A stretch of 64,000 nt of DNA from SpSt-539 sp964549445 (GTDB lineage Bacteria > Planctomycetota > Phycisphaerae > UBA1845 > UTPLA1), in NCBI GenBank assembly GCA_964549445.1, contig CAZJVS010000020.1, forward strand, positions 19,054 through 83,053, in the 5' to 3' direction. This document shows, piece by piece, positions 24,610-33,646 of the stretch (the stretch's first letter is position 1; every line of letters starts with the position of its first letter). Under the pieces are notes generated by a model, which saw nothing but the letters and a program-made list of their open reading frames with translations, ran no database searches and was not told where the DNA came from. Both the position numbers and the translations under genes were made by a program.

Positions 24610-25413
24610 TCAAGGCCGTACCACGGCTGCGATCAGCGCAAACCGCCCGGTTTGCGCCCCCTCGCGGCGATGCGAATAAAAGCGCGTGTCCGAAATCGTG
24701 CAGGCGTCGGCGGTCTCGATGTGGTCCGGGTCGAGTCCCGCCCGGATCAGTTGGTCCGCGTTCGCCGCCCTCATGTCAAAGCAATGCTTCGCGCCGGGCT
24801 TGGGAAAAAACCGCTCCGCGCCCGTCAGCATCGTGTGCGCAATCCGCCGCACGTCGTCACCGACTTCGTAGCGCTGCGGCCCGGCACACGGCGCCAGCCC
24901 CGCCAGCAGTTCTCCCGGCCGGCTGCCGAACTCGCGCCGCATCATCTCCACCAGCCGCGTCGCAATGCCGGCCACCGTGCCGCGCCAGCTTGCGTGAGCC
25001 GTGCCGATGGCGTTGTGACGCGGATCGAAGATCAGCATGAGCGGGCAGTCGGCCGAGAGCTGAAGCAGCGGCGTCTTCGCAAGATTGCAGACGAGTCCGT
25101 CGACGAACGGAATGGCGGAGTCGCGCCCGAAGCGCCCGCGGCCGACGTCGTGCTCGTCGACGCGCAGGACATGCGGGCTGTGAATCTGGTCGGGGGCGGT
25201 CAGCCGCTCGAAGTCGAGGCCGAGGTGTTCGCAAACGCGGCGGCGACGCTCGACCGCGAGGTCGGCCTGCGGACCGCGGTGCGGGGCCATGTTCCACGGC
25301 GCGGTGGTGATGGCGTGAACCAGCCCGGGCTGCTCGGCCAGCGAGCGAAACCGCAGAAGGGTCGTATCGTCGAGCGGAAAGGCGAGCGGCGGCGTGAGGC
25401 GGAGCTTGTTCAT
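24610..25413 (-). CDS. YfiH/PgeF-family polyphenol oxidase-like protein
   Basis: 267 residues, the normal length of the YfiH (DUF152, 'multicopper polyphenol oxidase') family. Family signatures are the residues that bind the metal or purine: QIHSPHVLRV, FVDGLVCN, LSADCPLMLIFD, GTAHASWRGTVAGI and AGLAPCAGPQRYEVGDDV. The PADC-like cysteine and the histidines H...C...H are kept. Members act as laccase-like or as purine-nucleoside phosphorylase/deaminase enzymes in several studies; the true role here is not decided. It overlaps the upstream dehydrogenase stop by 4 bases (ATGA), so the two form an operon. Confidence 0.9.
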   Translation of the reverse strand: MNKLRLTPPLAFPLDDTTLLRFRSLAEQPGLVHAITTAPWNMAPHRGPQADLAVERRRRVCEHLGLDFERLTAPDQIHSPHVLRVDEHDVGRGRFGRDSAIPFVDGLVCNLAKTPLLQLSADCPLMLIFDPRHNAIGTAHASWRGTVAGIATRLVEMMRREFGSRPGELLAGLAPCAGPQRYEVGDDVRRIAHTMLTGAERFFPKPGAKHCFDMRAANADQLIRAGLDPDHIETADACTISDTRFYSHRREGAQTGRFALIAAVVRP

Positions 25414-26366
25414 TCAGCGGGCTTCAGCAGGATTTTCAATGCCCCGTGCTCGGCGGCCGCGGCGAACGCAGCCGGGCCGTCGGAGAGCGCCATCGATCGG
25501 GTAATCATCGGCGTGACGTCGATGTCGCCGCGAGCGAGGGCCGAGATCGCATCGGCAAACGGGCCGCAACGGCTGCCGACGAGCGTGATTTCGTCAACGA
25601 CGAGCGGCGCCAGGTCGAGCGAGATCGGGGCGGCGCACGTCGTCTTGACGACGATGGTGCCGCGGGGGCGGACGAGCTTGATGGCCGACGCAAGACCCTC
25701 GGGCGAACCGGTGCATTCAACGACAAGGTCCTGATCGTGCTGCTGGGCGACTTCGCTCATGAGTCGGGCGTTGATCCCAAGCTTCTCGAGCGTCCCGAGC
25801 GTCTGCGGATTGCGCCCGACGACGACGAGCCGGCAACGCGTCCGGGCGAGCACCTGCGCAACGAGGATGCCCAGTCGGCCGGAGCCGAGCACGGTGACGG
25901 ACTGCCGCGGCTCGATGCGAATCTGGCGCGTGACCTGAAAGGCGGCCGCGAGCGGCTCGACAAAGACGGCCTGCTCGTCGGTGAGCAAGTCGGGCAGGAC
26001 GTGGCAGTTGCGGGCCGGGACGGCGACGAGTTCGGCAAACGCCCCGTCGCGGCCGACGATACCGACGACCGTGCGGCGGCGACAGTGGCTCGACAGACCC
26101 GACGCGCACATGTCACATTTGCCGCAGACGCAGTTGATCTCGGCGCAGACGCGCTTGCCGACGAGGTGCGGCGGCCCGGTGACGACATCACCGACAAACT
26201 CGTGGCCGGGAATGCCCTTGAAGCCCATGTATCCTCGCGCGATTTCGAGGTCGGTGCTGCAGATTCCGGCGACGCGGACGCGGACGAGGACATCGCCTTC
26301 GCGCGGCACGGGGTCAGCGTGGTCGCGGTCGAAGCGGAGAGAGCCGTCGAAGTGCAGGGCGCGCAT
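25410..26366 (-). CDS. Medium-chain zinc alcohol dehydrogenase-family protein
   Basis: 318 residues from ATG 26366. The frame stays open far upstream, but only from here does it read MRALHFDGSL, the normal MDR start. The GHE motif (GIPGHEFVGDVV) supplies the catalytic zinc ligands with the upstream CSTDLEI. The structural zinc cysteines are CVCGKCDMC, followed by SSHC. The nucleotide-binding motif is VTVLGSGRLGILVA, and FVEPLAAAF and VVECTGSPEGL follow. It oxidises an alcohol or polyol of unknown identity. The length is slightly short. Its stop overlaps the YfiH-like start, so they are co-transcribed. Confidence 0.9.
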   Translation of the reverse strand: MRALHFDGSLRFDRDHADPVPREGDVLVRVRVAGICSTDLEIARGYMGFKGIPGHEFVGDVVTGPPHLVGKRVCAEINCVCGKCDMCASGLSSHCRRRTVVGIVGRDGAFAELVAVPARNCHVLPDLLTDEQAVFVEPLAAAFQVTRQIRIEPRQSVTVLGSGRLGILVAQVLARTRCRLVVVGRNPQTLGTLEKLGINARLMSEVAQQHDQDLVVECTGSPEGLASAIKLVRPRGTIVVKTTCAAPISLDLAPLVVDEITLVGSRCGPFADAISALARGDIDVTPMITRSMALSDGPAAFAAAAEHGALKILLKPAE

Positions 26367-26459
26367 GCCAGAGCGAGTATCGGGAGCCGGGCGCGAGGCG
26401 TCAACGCGGGGCTGCGGCGCGTTGGACGAGTCGCGCCGTTCGCACGTAAAATCCCCGGC

Positions 26460-27530
26460 TTGAACGATCCGAAGCGAATCCTGGTCGTCCTGCCAAACTG
26501 GGTCGGCGATGTCGTCCTCGCGTCGCCCGCCCTCGCCGCCCTGCGCCAGCGATTCGCCACCGCCCACATCGCCTTCCTCTGCCGCCGCTACGTCGCCGAC
26601 GTCGTCCGCGACAGCGGTTGGATGAACGAACTCATCTTCTGGCCCGACGGCAGCCCCCATGCCCCAACCGGCTTCTGGTCGCTCACCGCCCGCCTCCGTT
26701 CCGCCGCCTTCGACCTCGCGATCCTCCTGCCAAATTCCTTCCGCTCCGCCCTCGCCGTCTGGCTCGGTCGCGTCGCCCGCCGCGTCGGCTACACCCGCGA
26801 CGGCCGCGGCTTCATGCTCAACGATCGCCTCCAGCCCGAGCATAACGGCCGCGGCTTCAAACCCGTCTCCATGCTCGACTACTACAACGCCCTCGCCGCC
26901 CACGTCGGCTGCACCAACGTCGGCCGCCGCCTGACGCTCGCCTACGGCCCCGCCGACGAAGCCACGATCGAACAGCGCCTCGGCCCCTTCGACCCCAACC
27001 GCCCGCTGATCGTCCTCAATCCCGGCGGCGCCTATGGCACCGCCAAGCTCTGGCCCGCCGACCGCTTCGCCGCCGTCGGCGACGAGTTGGTCCGGTCGTA
27101 CGGTGCACGGGTGATCGTGAGCGGCACGCCCAAGGAGGCGGCCATCGCTGATCAGATGCGGCAGGCGGCCCGCGAGCCGCTCGAGTTCTGCTTCGACCCG
27201 CCGCTCGGCCTCGGCCCGCTCAAGTCGCTGATTCAGCGGGCCGACCTGCTGGTGACCAACGACACCGGCCCGCGCCACTACGCGATCGCGTTCGACGTGC
27301 CCGTGGTCACGATCTTCGGCCCAACCGATCCCGCCTGGACGGAGACAAATTTTCCGCGCGAGCGAAAAGTCATGCTGGCGCTCGAATGCCAGCCGTGCCA
27401 GGAAAAGCTGTGTCCGCTCGGGCACAATCACTGTATGGTGCAACTTGAGGCGAGTCGGGTGCTGGCCACCGCGCGGGAGTTGCTGGACGCGCGGCTGGCG
27501 GCGCGTCGGACAGCGGTGGCAGGGCGATGA
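26460..27530 (+). CDS. waaF: Lipopolysaccharide heptosyltransferase II-type glycosyltransferase (GT9)
   Basis: 356 residues from a TTG at 26460, which gives the family N-terminus LNDPKRILVVLPNWVGDVVLASPAL. Later motifs are YTRDGRGFML, IVLNPGGAYGTAKLWPADRF, LVTNDTGPRHYAIAFDVPVV and IFGPTDPAWT, matching GT9 heptosyltransferases; the closing cysteines CQPCQEKLCPLGHNHC are typical for the family. It adds heptose to lipid A core in Gram-negative bacteria. It opens the envelope cluster, and its stop overlaps the next start by 4 bases (ATGA). The specific sugar added is inferred. Confidence 0.88.
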   Translation: MNDPKRILVVLPNWVGDVVLASPALAALRQRFATAHIAFLCRRYVADVVRDSGWMNELIFWPDGSPHAPTGFWSLTARLRSAAFDLAILLPNSFRSALAVWLGRVARRVGYTRDGRGFMLNDRLQPEHNGRGFKPVSMLDYYNALAAHVGCTNVGRRLTLAYGPADEATIEQRLGPFDPNRPLIVLNPGGAYGTAKLWPADRFAAVGDELVRSYGARVIVSGTPKEAAIADQMRQAAREPLEFCFDPPLGLGPLKSLIQRADLLVTNDTGPRHYAIAFDVPVVTIFGPTDPAWTETNFPRERKVMLALECQPCQEKLCPLGHNHCMVQLEASRVLATARELLDARLAARRTAVAGR

Positions 27531-28459
27531 TCGTCGAACACGAAAGAATGCGAATCGATCCGGCCTATCGCGCGGCCCTGACCGAAGCAGGACTGTCGAG
27601 CGTGACGGCCGTGCTCGGGACGCTGGGCGATCGGCTGGCGGCGTGGAGCCGGACGACCGACACGGTCTACATCTCCCTGCCGCGGTCAAACCTGGCGGTG
27701 TTTCTCAAGCGATATCACTATCCGCGGTGGAGCAGCCGGATGCGGCTGGCATTTCGTGGGACGTTGGTGAAGTCGAGCCGGGCGAAGTCAGAATATCGAG
27801 TGCTGGCGGCGATGCGGCGCTGGGGGATCCAGGCCGTGCGGCCGATCGCATGGGGCGAGCAGCGGCTGTACGGCCTGGTGCGAAGCTGCTTTCTCATTAC
27901 CGAGGCGGTGCCCGACGCAATGTCGCTGGCGACGTTTATCCATCGCTACGGCCATGGAATCGTGCGCGACGCGGCGGGCGAGGCGGGGCGGGACGGCGCG
28001 ACCCGCGAGCAGAAGCTGGGTCTGCCGGAATGGGCGGCGATCGAGGCAAAGCGGAGCATTCTGATCAACCTCGCGCGACAAGTGCGGTTCATGCACGACG
28101 CGGGCTTTGTGCACCGCGATCTCTTCTGGCGAAACGTGCTGATCCGGCCGCTGCCCAACCGGGAGTTCGAGTTCTACTTTCTCGATGCCTCGGTCGGTCG
28201 GCGAATCCGCGTAAAACAGTGGCGGCGCGAGTCAATCGTCCGCGACTTAGCGGCCCTCGGCGTGATGGCGCCGGAGTTCTGCTCGCGGGCCGACCAGTTG
28301 CGATTCATTCGAAACTACCTTGGCACCGACCAGATCGGCGACCAGGAACGGCAGTGGCTGGGCGCGGTGCAGGAGCGGTCGAAAGAACTGCGAGCGTCCG
28401 AAGAGCAGCGGATGCAGCGGCAGGGCGTGTTCGACCGGATGGATGCGTCGGCGGCGTAG
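27527..28459 (+). CDS. Lipopolysaccharide kinase (InaA/WaaP-like family)
   Basis: 310 residues, starting 4 bases inside the heptosyltransferase gene. The kinase-like catalytic loop FVHRDLFWRNVL (His 196, Asp 198) and the later DASVGRR segment match WaaP/RfaP and InaA-type kinases that phosphorylate LPS core sugars. The N-terminal part has FLKRYHYPRWSSRMR, with the lysine expected to position ATP. It is cytosolic and peripheral, working at the inner membrane. It is the first of three kinase genes in a row. Confidence 0.85.
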   Translation: MIVEHERMRIDPAYRAALTEAGLSSVTAVLGTLGDRLAAWSRTTDTVYISLPRSNLAVFLKRYHYPRWSSRMRLAFRGTLVKSSRAKSEYRVLAAMRRWGIQAVRPIAWGEQRLYGLVRSCFLITEAVPDAMSLATFIHRYGHGIVRDAAGEAGRDGATREQKLGLPEWAAIEAKRSILINLARQVRFMHDAGFVHRDLFWRNVLIRPLPNREFEFYFLDASVGRRIRVKQWRRESIVRDLAALGVMAPEFCSRADQLRFIRNYLGTDQIGDQERQWLGAVQERSKELRASEEQRMQRQGVFDRMDASAA

Positions 28460-28501
28460 GCGGCGACGCGGCGAAAGGGTGCGTAACTGGCGCGAGGACG
28501 G

Positions 28502-29272
28502 GTGGAGATCATCGACGAATCGCTGCGGTCGCAGTTCGCGGCGTGGGGGTTTCGGGCCTACGAGGACTTCGCGGAGTACGGCGGCGGCGTGGTCGTTGCC
28601 GCGACGGGCACGTCGCGTACACGGCGTTTGGAGCTGCCCGACGCCGGTGGCATCGAGACGTTCTACCTGAAGCAATATGCGTATGCGGGTCGCGGCCTGC
28701 GGCATCGGCTGCATCTGCACAAGGGGGCGATCGAGGCGCGGAACTATCGCCTGATGCGCGATGCGGCGGGCGTCGGCGTTCCCGAGGTCGTGGCGATCGG
28801 TTCTCGCCGCGCGGGGCTGCGCCTGGTCGATGCGTTCATCCTGACGCGAGCGATCGATGCGGCGCGTCCGCTGGATGAATGGTGGCGCGGGCACGCGGCC
28901 GCCGGCGGCGTGTCGGCGGAGATGCAACGCGAGATTGCGGAACAACTGCTGGGCATCGTCGCACCGATGCACCGGGCCCACTTCTATCACGTCGACCTGC
29001 AGTGGCGGAACATCCTCATTCGCGGGCCGGCCGGTGGCGTCGAGTTGTTCGTGCTCGACTCTTCGCGTGGCGGGCAACGTTGGCTGCCGTGGATGCGGTG
29101 GCACTTTCGAATGCGCGACCTCTCCAGTCTCGAGAAGTCGGCGAGAGAGTTTGTGACGCCCGCGAGCCGCATGCGATTCGTCCGCGACTATGTTCGCCGG
29201 GCGGCATGTCCGGAGCGTCCACGACGACTGATCGAACGGATCATCGCCGACCGCGCGCGGAAGGATGCCTGA
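28502..29272 (+). CDS. Second lipopolysaccharide kinase-like protein
   Basis: 256 residues from a GTG at 28502. The catalytic motif is FYHVDLQWRNIL (His 163, Asp 165), where V replaces R of the HRD form. A candidate ATP lysine lies in FYLKQYAYAGRG. The layout is the same as the preceding gene and the pair likely arose by duplication. Its last 8 bases overlap the next start. Probable role: phosphorylating a core heptose or Kdo; which sugar is unknown. Confidence 0.82.
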   Translation: MEIIDESLRSQFAAWGFRAYEDFAEYGGGVVVAATGTSRTRRLELPDAGGIETFYLKQYAYAGRGLRHRLHLHKGAIEARNYRLMRDAAGVGVPEVVAIGSRRAGLRLVDAFILTRAIDAARPLDEWWRGHAAAGGVSAEMQREIAEQLLGIVAPMHRAHFYHVDLQWRNILIRGPAGGVELFVLDSSRGGQRWLPWMRWHFRMRDLSSLEKSAREFVTPASRMRFVRDYVRRAACPERPRRLIERIIADRARKDA

Positions 29273-31022
29273 GCGTGCGCCATTTCGGGCCGGGCGCAGC
29301 CCGGTCATAATTGAACACATGGCAGCGCGCGTCATCATCGAGCCGTCGTACCATGCGCTGTTGCAGTCGAACGGCATGATCGACTTCGATGCCGTCATGC
29401 AACGGCGGGCGGACGGTCCGCGCGCGAGCACCCACCGGTTTCGCGAGACGTCGCCCGTGCGGCTGGGCGAACAGCTTTTCTTCCTGAAACGGACGTTTCG
29501 CGTCCCCGGCAAGCACATCTGGCGCGACCTGTCGCGCCGACAGGTGCCCCGCTGCCAGCCGTGGCGCGAATGGGAGGCCATCGGCATGTTGGCCGCCGCC
29601 GGGCTGCCGGTCATGAAGCGGGCTGCCGTCGGAGAGCGACGTCTGGGCGGACTTCCGACCGCGGGCTTCTTGCTCGTCGAAGCGGCCGCCGGAGTGAACA
29701 CGGCCGCCGACTGGCTTCGACCCGGCGGCTCGGGGCGGGCGGCCCTTTCAGCGCGGGCCCGGCACCAGCTTCTCCGCGAGTTGGGCCGCTTACAGGGCCG
29801 CATGCGTCAAAACGGCTTCGTCTGGCCCGATGCCCACCCACGGCACGTCTTCGCCGAGCCGGACCAGTCGGCGGCCGGCGGCTGGCGGTTCTGCCTGATC
29901 GACGTCGAGCGTGTCGAGCAGCGGAGCGGATCCGAAACGATCGAGCTAACGCCCTTGGCAAAACTGCTGCGGCGCTGCCTTCCGTTCGAGCCGACGCGAT
30001 TCGAGCAACTCGCCTTTTTGTCAGGCGCGAGGGCCGCGACGCGTTCGCCCTTCGTGGCGGTGGGCGCGGACGACGCCGCGATGCTGCTCCCGCACAGTCG
30101 CGGCGTCGCGATTCACGCGCCTCCGGAGGATCGCGATGGCACATCGCACCCCGTGGAGCTGACCAAGGGACTCTGGATGACGCCGCGCGACGCACCGCTC
30201 CTGAAGTCGGCCGGGCTCGACACGGTCGATGGTCTCTTTCGATTTGCCGACGGCCGGCTGCTCGACAAGCGCGGGTTGGAGCGACATCGTCAACGTATCC
30301 GACTGGAGCTCGGCAACGGCAGCGGCCAGTCGGTCTACTACCTCAAGCGCGTGATACGGCCGCCGCTCCGCGAGCAGGTGGCCCGCTTGGTTCACGGCGC
30401 GGCGTGGGACTCGTCGGCCTGGCGCGAGTGGCACTTCATCCGGCGACTGACCGAGATCGGCGTTCCGACGATGCGATGCGCGGCCCTCGCGGCGGAAATG
30501 TCGGGCGGGTGGGAGAGGCGTAGCGCTCTGGTAACGGCGGCCGTGCCGGGCGAATCGCTCGAGCGCTGGGTGCCGCGCGAGTGGCCGGGCCTGAGCCGGA
30601 CTCGCCGCCTGACCTTGATCGGTCAAGTCGCCGCAGTTGCGCGAATTCTCCACCTGGCCCGGCTATTCCATCGCGATCTCTACCTGTCGCATTTGTTTGT
30701 CGATTGGCCATGCGCCGAGCGGCCGGTCGTCTATGTGATCGACCTGGCGCGGATGCTGGAACGGCCGCGCCGCGCCTGGCGCTGGCAAATCAAGGACCTC
30801 GCGGCGCTGCATTACAGCGCGCCGGCGAGATTGGTGAGCCGGACGGATCGCGTGCGCTTCCTGCGGCTTTACGCACCGTGGGTCGAGCAGGCGGCGCGGG
30901 GCCGCAGCCGGCACGGCATATACCTGACGTACGCGCGGGCGATCGCGGCCCGGGCCGAGCGGATGGCCCGGCACGATGCAAAGCGGGCGGGCGCCGCGCA
31001 GCCGGCCGCGCGAACAGTCTAG
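29265..31022 (+). CDS. Tandem two-domain lipopolysaccharide kinase-like protein
   Basis: 585 residues holding two copies of the same kinase-like fold. The C-terminal copy has the catalytic loop LFHRDLYLSHLF (His 469, Asp 471) and the metal-binding VIDLARM (Asp 493). The N-terminal copy keeps FFLKRTFRVPGKHIW and LIDVERV (Asp 213) but its catalytic loop reads VWPDAHPRHVF, with no HRD, so it may bind rather than transfer. It overlaps the previous gene by 8 bases and ends 12 bases before the glycosyltransferase. It likely acts with the two single-domain kinases; a fused pair of this type is unusual (see findings). Confidence 0.82.
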   Translation: MPERAPFRAGRSPVIIEHMAARVIIEPSYHALLQSNGMIDFDAVMQRRADGPRASTHRFRETSPVRLGEQLFFLKRTFRVPGKHIWRDLSRRQVPRCQPWREWEAIGMLAAAGLPVMKRAAVGERRLGGLPTAGFLLVEAAAGVNTAADWLRPGGSGRAALSARARHQLLRELGRLQGRMRQNGFVWPDAHPRHVFAEPDQSAAGGWRFCLIDVERVEQRSGSETIELTPLAKLLRRCLPFEPTRFEQLAFLSGARAATRSPFVAVGADDAAMLLPHSRGVAIHAPPEDRDGTSHPVELTKGLWMTPRDAPLLKSAGLDTVDGLFRFADGRLLDKRGLERHRQRIRLELGNGSGQSVYYLKRVIRPPLREQVARLVHGAAWDSSAWREWHFIRRLTEIGVPTMRCAALAAEMSGGWERRSALVTAAVPGESLERWVPREWPGLSRTRRLTLIGQVAAVARILHLARLFHRDLYLSHLFVDWPCAERPVVYVIDLARMLERPRRAWRWQIKDLAALHYSAPARLVSRTDRVRFLRLYAPWVEQAARGRSRHGIYLTYARAIAARAERMARHDAKRAGAAQPAARTV

Positions 31023-31034
31023 GTCGGGCAAACC

Positions 31035-32198
31035 ATGCGGGTGGCAATCGTCATCGAGCGGATCGAAACATGGCGCGGCGGCGCCGAGACGTCGACGCTC
31101 GAGTTCGCCCACCTGCTGGCGGGACGCGGGGCCGACGTGACGGTCCTCACCTCGACCCGTTCAGTGTCGCCGCCCGATTTGGAGATCGTCACGCTGCCGG
31201 TGACAGCCACGCCGAAGCCGCTGCGAACGCGGCGTTTTGTGACCAAGGCGACGGCGCGGGCGGCGCAGGACAAGTTCGACATCGTTCATGCCATCACACC
31301 GATGCCCGCGGCCGACGTCTACCAGCCGCGAGGCGGACTGATCCGCGAGACGGTCGATCGCAACGTGGCGATGCGACAGACCGAGCCGCAGCGAATGATG
31401 AAGCGGCTGCTGTCGGCGCTGAACGTGAAACGGCGGACGCTGGTGAGTCTCGAGGAGCAGGCCCTGCGGCCGGGCGGCCCCGTGATCGCCGCGGTCTCGC
31501 AGTACGTCGCCCGGCAGGTGCAGGACCACTACGGGCTCGACGGCCAGCGCGTGCGAGTCGTGTTCAACGGCGTACAGGTGCGGGCGGCGTCGCCGATGGA
31601 ACGGTCGGCCGAGCGGGCAGCGGTGCGCGGAACCTACGGCGTCACCGATGACACGCTGTTACTGTTGTGCGTGGCCCACAATTTCCGCCTCAAGGGCGTC
31701 GAGCCACTCCTCAACGCGCTGGCGACGCTGACGCGGGCAAACGGACGAAACGTTCGCCTGCTGGTTGCGGGCCGCGACAACCCGACAGCCATGGCGGCGA
31801 CCGCCCGGCGGTTGAAGGTGGACGACCTCGTGACGTTCACCGGCCCGACCGAGCGGATCGGCGCGTTCTACCACGCGGCCGACGTCGTCGTTCATCCGAC
31901 CTATTACGATCCGTGCAGCCGCGTCGTGCTCGAAGCCCTCTCGCGCGGCGTGCCATGCATTACAACCCGGATGAACGGCGCCGCCGAAGCGATCACCGAC
32001 GGCGTCGAGGGATTCGTGATCGACTCGCCGGACGACATCGAGGCACTCGCGGATCGCATCGGGCGCCTGCGCGATCGGGGACTGGCAGCGCAGATGGGCG
32101 AAGCGGCCGCGCGGCTTGCGCCCCGACTGAGCATGACGCGACACGTCGACGAAATGCTGAAGCTGTACGACGAAATCGTCGCGGGTCGCGGCAAATGA
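31035..32198 (+). CDS. GT4-type glycosyltransferase
   Basis: 387 residues. It starts MRVAIVIERIETWRGGAETS, the usual GT-B entry motif with the substrate-binding GGAE. The C-terminal Rossmann domain has VCVAHNFRLKGVEPLL, HPTYYDPCSRVVLEALSRGVPCITT and the conserved E in the EX7E motif. It transfers a sugar from a nucleotide donor to a lipid-linked or core acceptor. It follows the kinase genes directly, and its stop overlaps the deacetylase start (ATGA), so it belongs to the same unit. Confidence 0.92.
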   Translation: MRVAIVIERIETWRGGAETSTLEFAHLLAGRGADVTVLTSTRSVSPPDLEIVTLPVTATPKPLRTRRFVTKATARAAQDKFDIVHAITPMPAADVYQPRGGLIRETVDRNVAMRQTEPQRMMKRLLSALNVKRRTLVSLEEQALRPGGPVIAAVSQYVARQVQDHYGLDGQRVRVVFNGVQVRAASPMERSAERAAVRGTYGVTDDTLLLLCVAHNFRLKGVEPLLNALATLTRANGRNVRLLVAGRDNPTAMAATARRLKVDDLVTFTGPTERIGAFYHAADVVVHPTYYDPCSRVVLEALSRGVPCITTRMNGAAEAITDGVEGFVIDSPDDIEALADRIGRLRDRGLAAQMGEAAARLAPRLSMTRHVDEMLKLYDEIVAGRGK

Positions 32199-32935
32199 AG
32201 CGGCTGTTGCGACTGCTCGGCCGACGCGTGAACGAATTGCCGGTCGGCCGGGCGACGCTGGTCATGTCGTTCGACTACGAGCGGGGATTCGCCGGCGAAG
32301 ATCCGCGGCTGGCGGATGCGGGGCTCGAGCGCGTGCTGGCGGGGCTGGCGCGCCGCGGCGCGCGGGCGACCTTCTGCTGCGTCGCAAAGATCGCGGAAAC
32401 CGCGCCGCAGCGTTTGCGACAGATCGTCGAAGCCGGACACGAGATCGCTTGTCACGGATACGCGCACGAATCGCCGCGCGATCTGCCCGACGGCGAATTG
32501 CGGACCATGCTGTCGCGGTGCATCGACGCGCTGGGCCGAGTCGGCGTCCGCCCAATTGGCTTCCGTTCGCCGCAGTCACACTGGGACGAGCGGCTCATGC
32601 GCGAGTTGGCCGGGACCGGCTTCGCCTACAGCGCCGAGCGCGATCGCAGCGAGCAGCCCTGGGTCGTCGCCGCGGGGTCGCCGCGGCTGGTGCGAATGCC
32701 GATCGTGACCGACGACTGGGACTACGTGCGGCCCGATGCGAAGGGTGCGCGGGTCGAGGAGAAGCACGGCCGGCTGATCCGCGCGGCAGCGCGCGGCAAT
32801 CACTTCGTCGGCCTCGGTTACCACCCGTGGGTTTTGGCCGCCAATGCGGCAAGGATAGAGGCGTGGGAGCGGACGCTGGATGACGCGCTCGCGCGCGGCC
32901 TTCGTGTGTGCGCGTTTGCCGATCTGCTCGATTGA
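32195..32935 (+). CDS. Polysaccharide deacetylase (NodB-homology) domain protein
   Basis: 246 residues from ATG 32195, coupled to the glycosyltransferase by an ATGA overlap. The NodB core is visible: VMSFDYE (catalytic base/metal Asp), ARATFCCVAKIAE, GHEIACHGYAHESP (metal histidines HxxxH), then IGFRSPQSHWDE and a terminal GLGYHPWVLAANAAR (the catalytic His). It removes acetyl groups from amino-sugars or peptidoglycan-like glycans. Its place in the cluster suggests deacetylation of a core or surface sugar. No signal peptide is seen, so it would act on the cytosolic side. Confidence 0.87.
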   Translation: MKRLLRLLGRRVNELPVGRATLVMSFDYERGFAGEDPRLADAGLERVLAGLARRGARATFCCVAKIAETAPQRLRQIVEAGHEIACHGYAHESPRDLPDGELRTMLSRCIDALGRVGVRPIGFRSPQSHWDERLMRELAGTGFAYSAERDRSEQPWVVAAGSPRLVRMPIVTDDWDYVRPDAKGARVEEKHGRLIRAAARGNHFVGLGYHPWVLAANAARIEAWERTLDDALARGLRVCAFADLLD

Positions 32936-32980
32936 CGCGCGCGCTGGCCCGCGGCGGCGCGCAATGGCATACTTCCGATC

Positions 32981-33646
32981 ATGGCCTTGGCGACGGTTGC
33001 TCTCATCTGGATCGGTGCGTACCTGATCGCTTCGATTCCGTTCGGCGTCGTGGTCGCCCGGCTGCGCGGCGTGGACATTCGCAAGGCGGGAAGCGGAAAC
33101 ATCGGCGCGACGAACGTCGGGCGCGTCCTTGGGCGAAAGTGGGGCATGCTCGTCCTGCTGCTCGATGCGATGAAAGGTGCCCTGCCGATGTTCGCGACCG
33201 GATGGGCGGCGGCCCACGCGACGATTCCCGATTGGGGGCCGGCGACGCCGAACCTGATGCGTCTCGGAACCGGCATCGCGTGCGTGATCGGCAGCGTCGC
33301 CCCGATCTATCTCGGCTTTCGCGGAGGCAAGGCGGTCGCGACATCGCTCGGCCTTTTGCTGGCCGCTCCACACCTGACCGTCGCCGCGCTGATCGCCTTC
33401 GGCGGCTGGCTTGTCGTTCGGTTCACCACCGGCTACGTCTCGCTGGCTTCGGTCGTCGCCGCGTTGCTACTGCCGATCGCGACCTGGGCCATGGGAGACT
33501 TTCGCGGGTGGCCGCTGCGCGAGGAGTATCCACTTCTGATCCTTACCGGGGCAATCGCCCTCATCGTGATCGTCCGCCATCGCGGAAATTTGGCACGATT
33601 GGCGGCAGGGACCGAACCGCGCGCCGGGGCAGATCGCAAACCGTAA
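32981..33646 (+). CDS. plsY: Glycerol-3-phosphate acyltransferase PlsY
   Basis: 221 residues with five hydrophobic spans. It has the PlsY signatures GSGNIGATNVGRVLGRKWG (residues about 37-55, the acyl-phosphate/G3P loop), then VAPIYLGFRGGKAVATSLG and, near the end, IVIVRHRGNLARLAAGTE. The enzyme uses acyl-phosphate from PlsX to make lysophosphatidic acid in the inner membrane. plsX is not in the window. It follows the envelope cluster by 45 bases and ends a long all-forward block. Confidence 0.95.
   Translation: MALATVALIWIGAYLIASIPFGVVVARLRGVDIRKAGSGNIGATNVGRVLGRKWGMLVLLLDAMKGALPMFATGWAAAHATIPDWGPATPNLMRLGTGIACVIGSVAPIYLGFRGGKAVATSLGLLLAAPHLTVAALIAFGGWLVVRFTTGYVSLASVVAALLLPIATWAMGDFRGWPLREEYPLLILTGAIALIVIVRHRGNLARLAAGTEPRAGADRKP

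Noticed and set aside
25446..27530. 694-residue forward frame running through the dehydrogenase gene into the heptosyltransferase
   Set aside because: The first third is antisense to an intact alcohol dehydrogenase. The family N-terminus starts at the TTG at 26460.
25410..27689. 759-residue reverse frame extending the alcohol dehydrogenase
   Set aside because: The region beyond 26366 is antisense to the heptosyltransferase and has repeated, low-complexity sequence; the MDR N-terminus starts at 26366.
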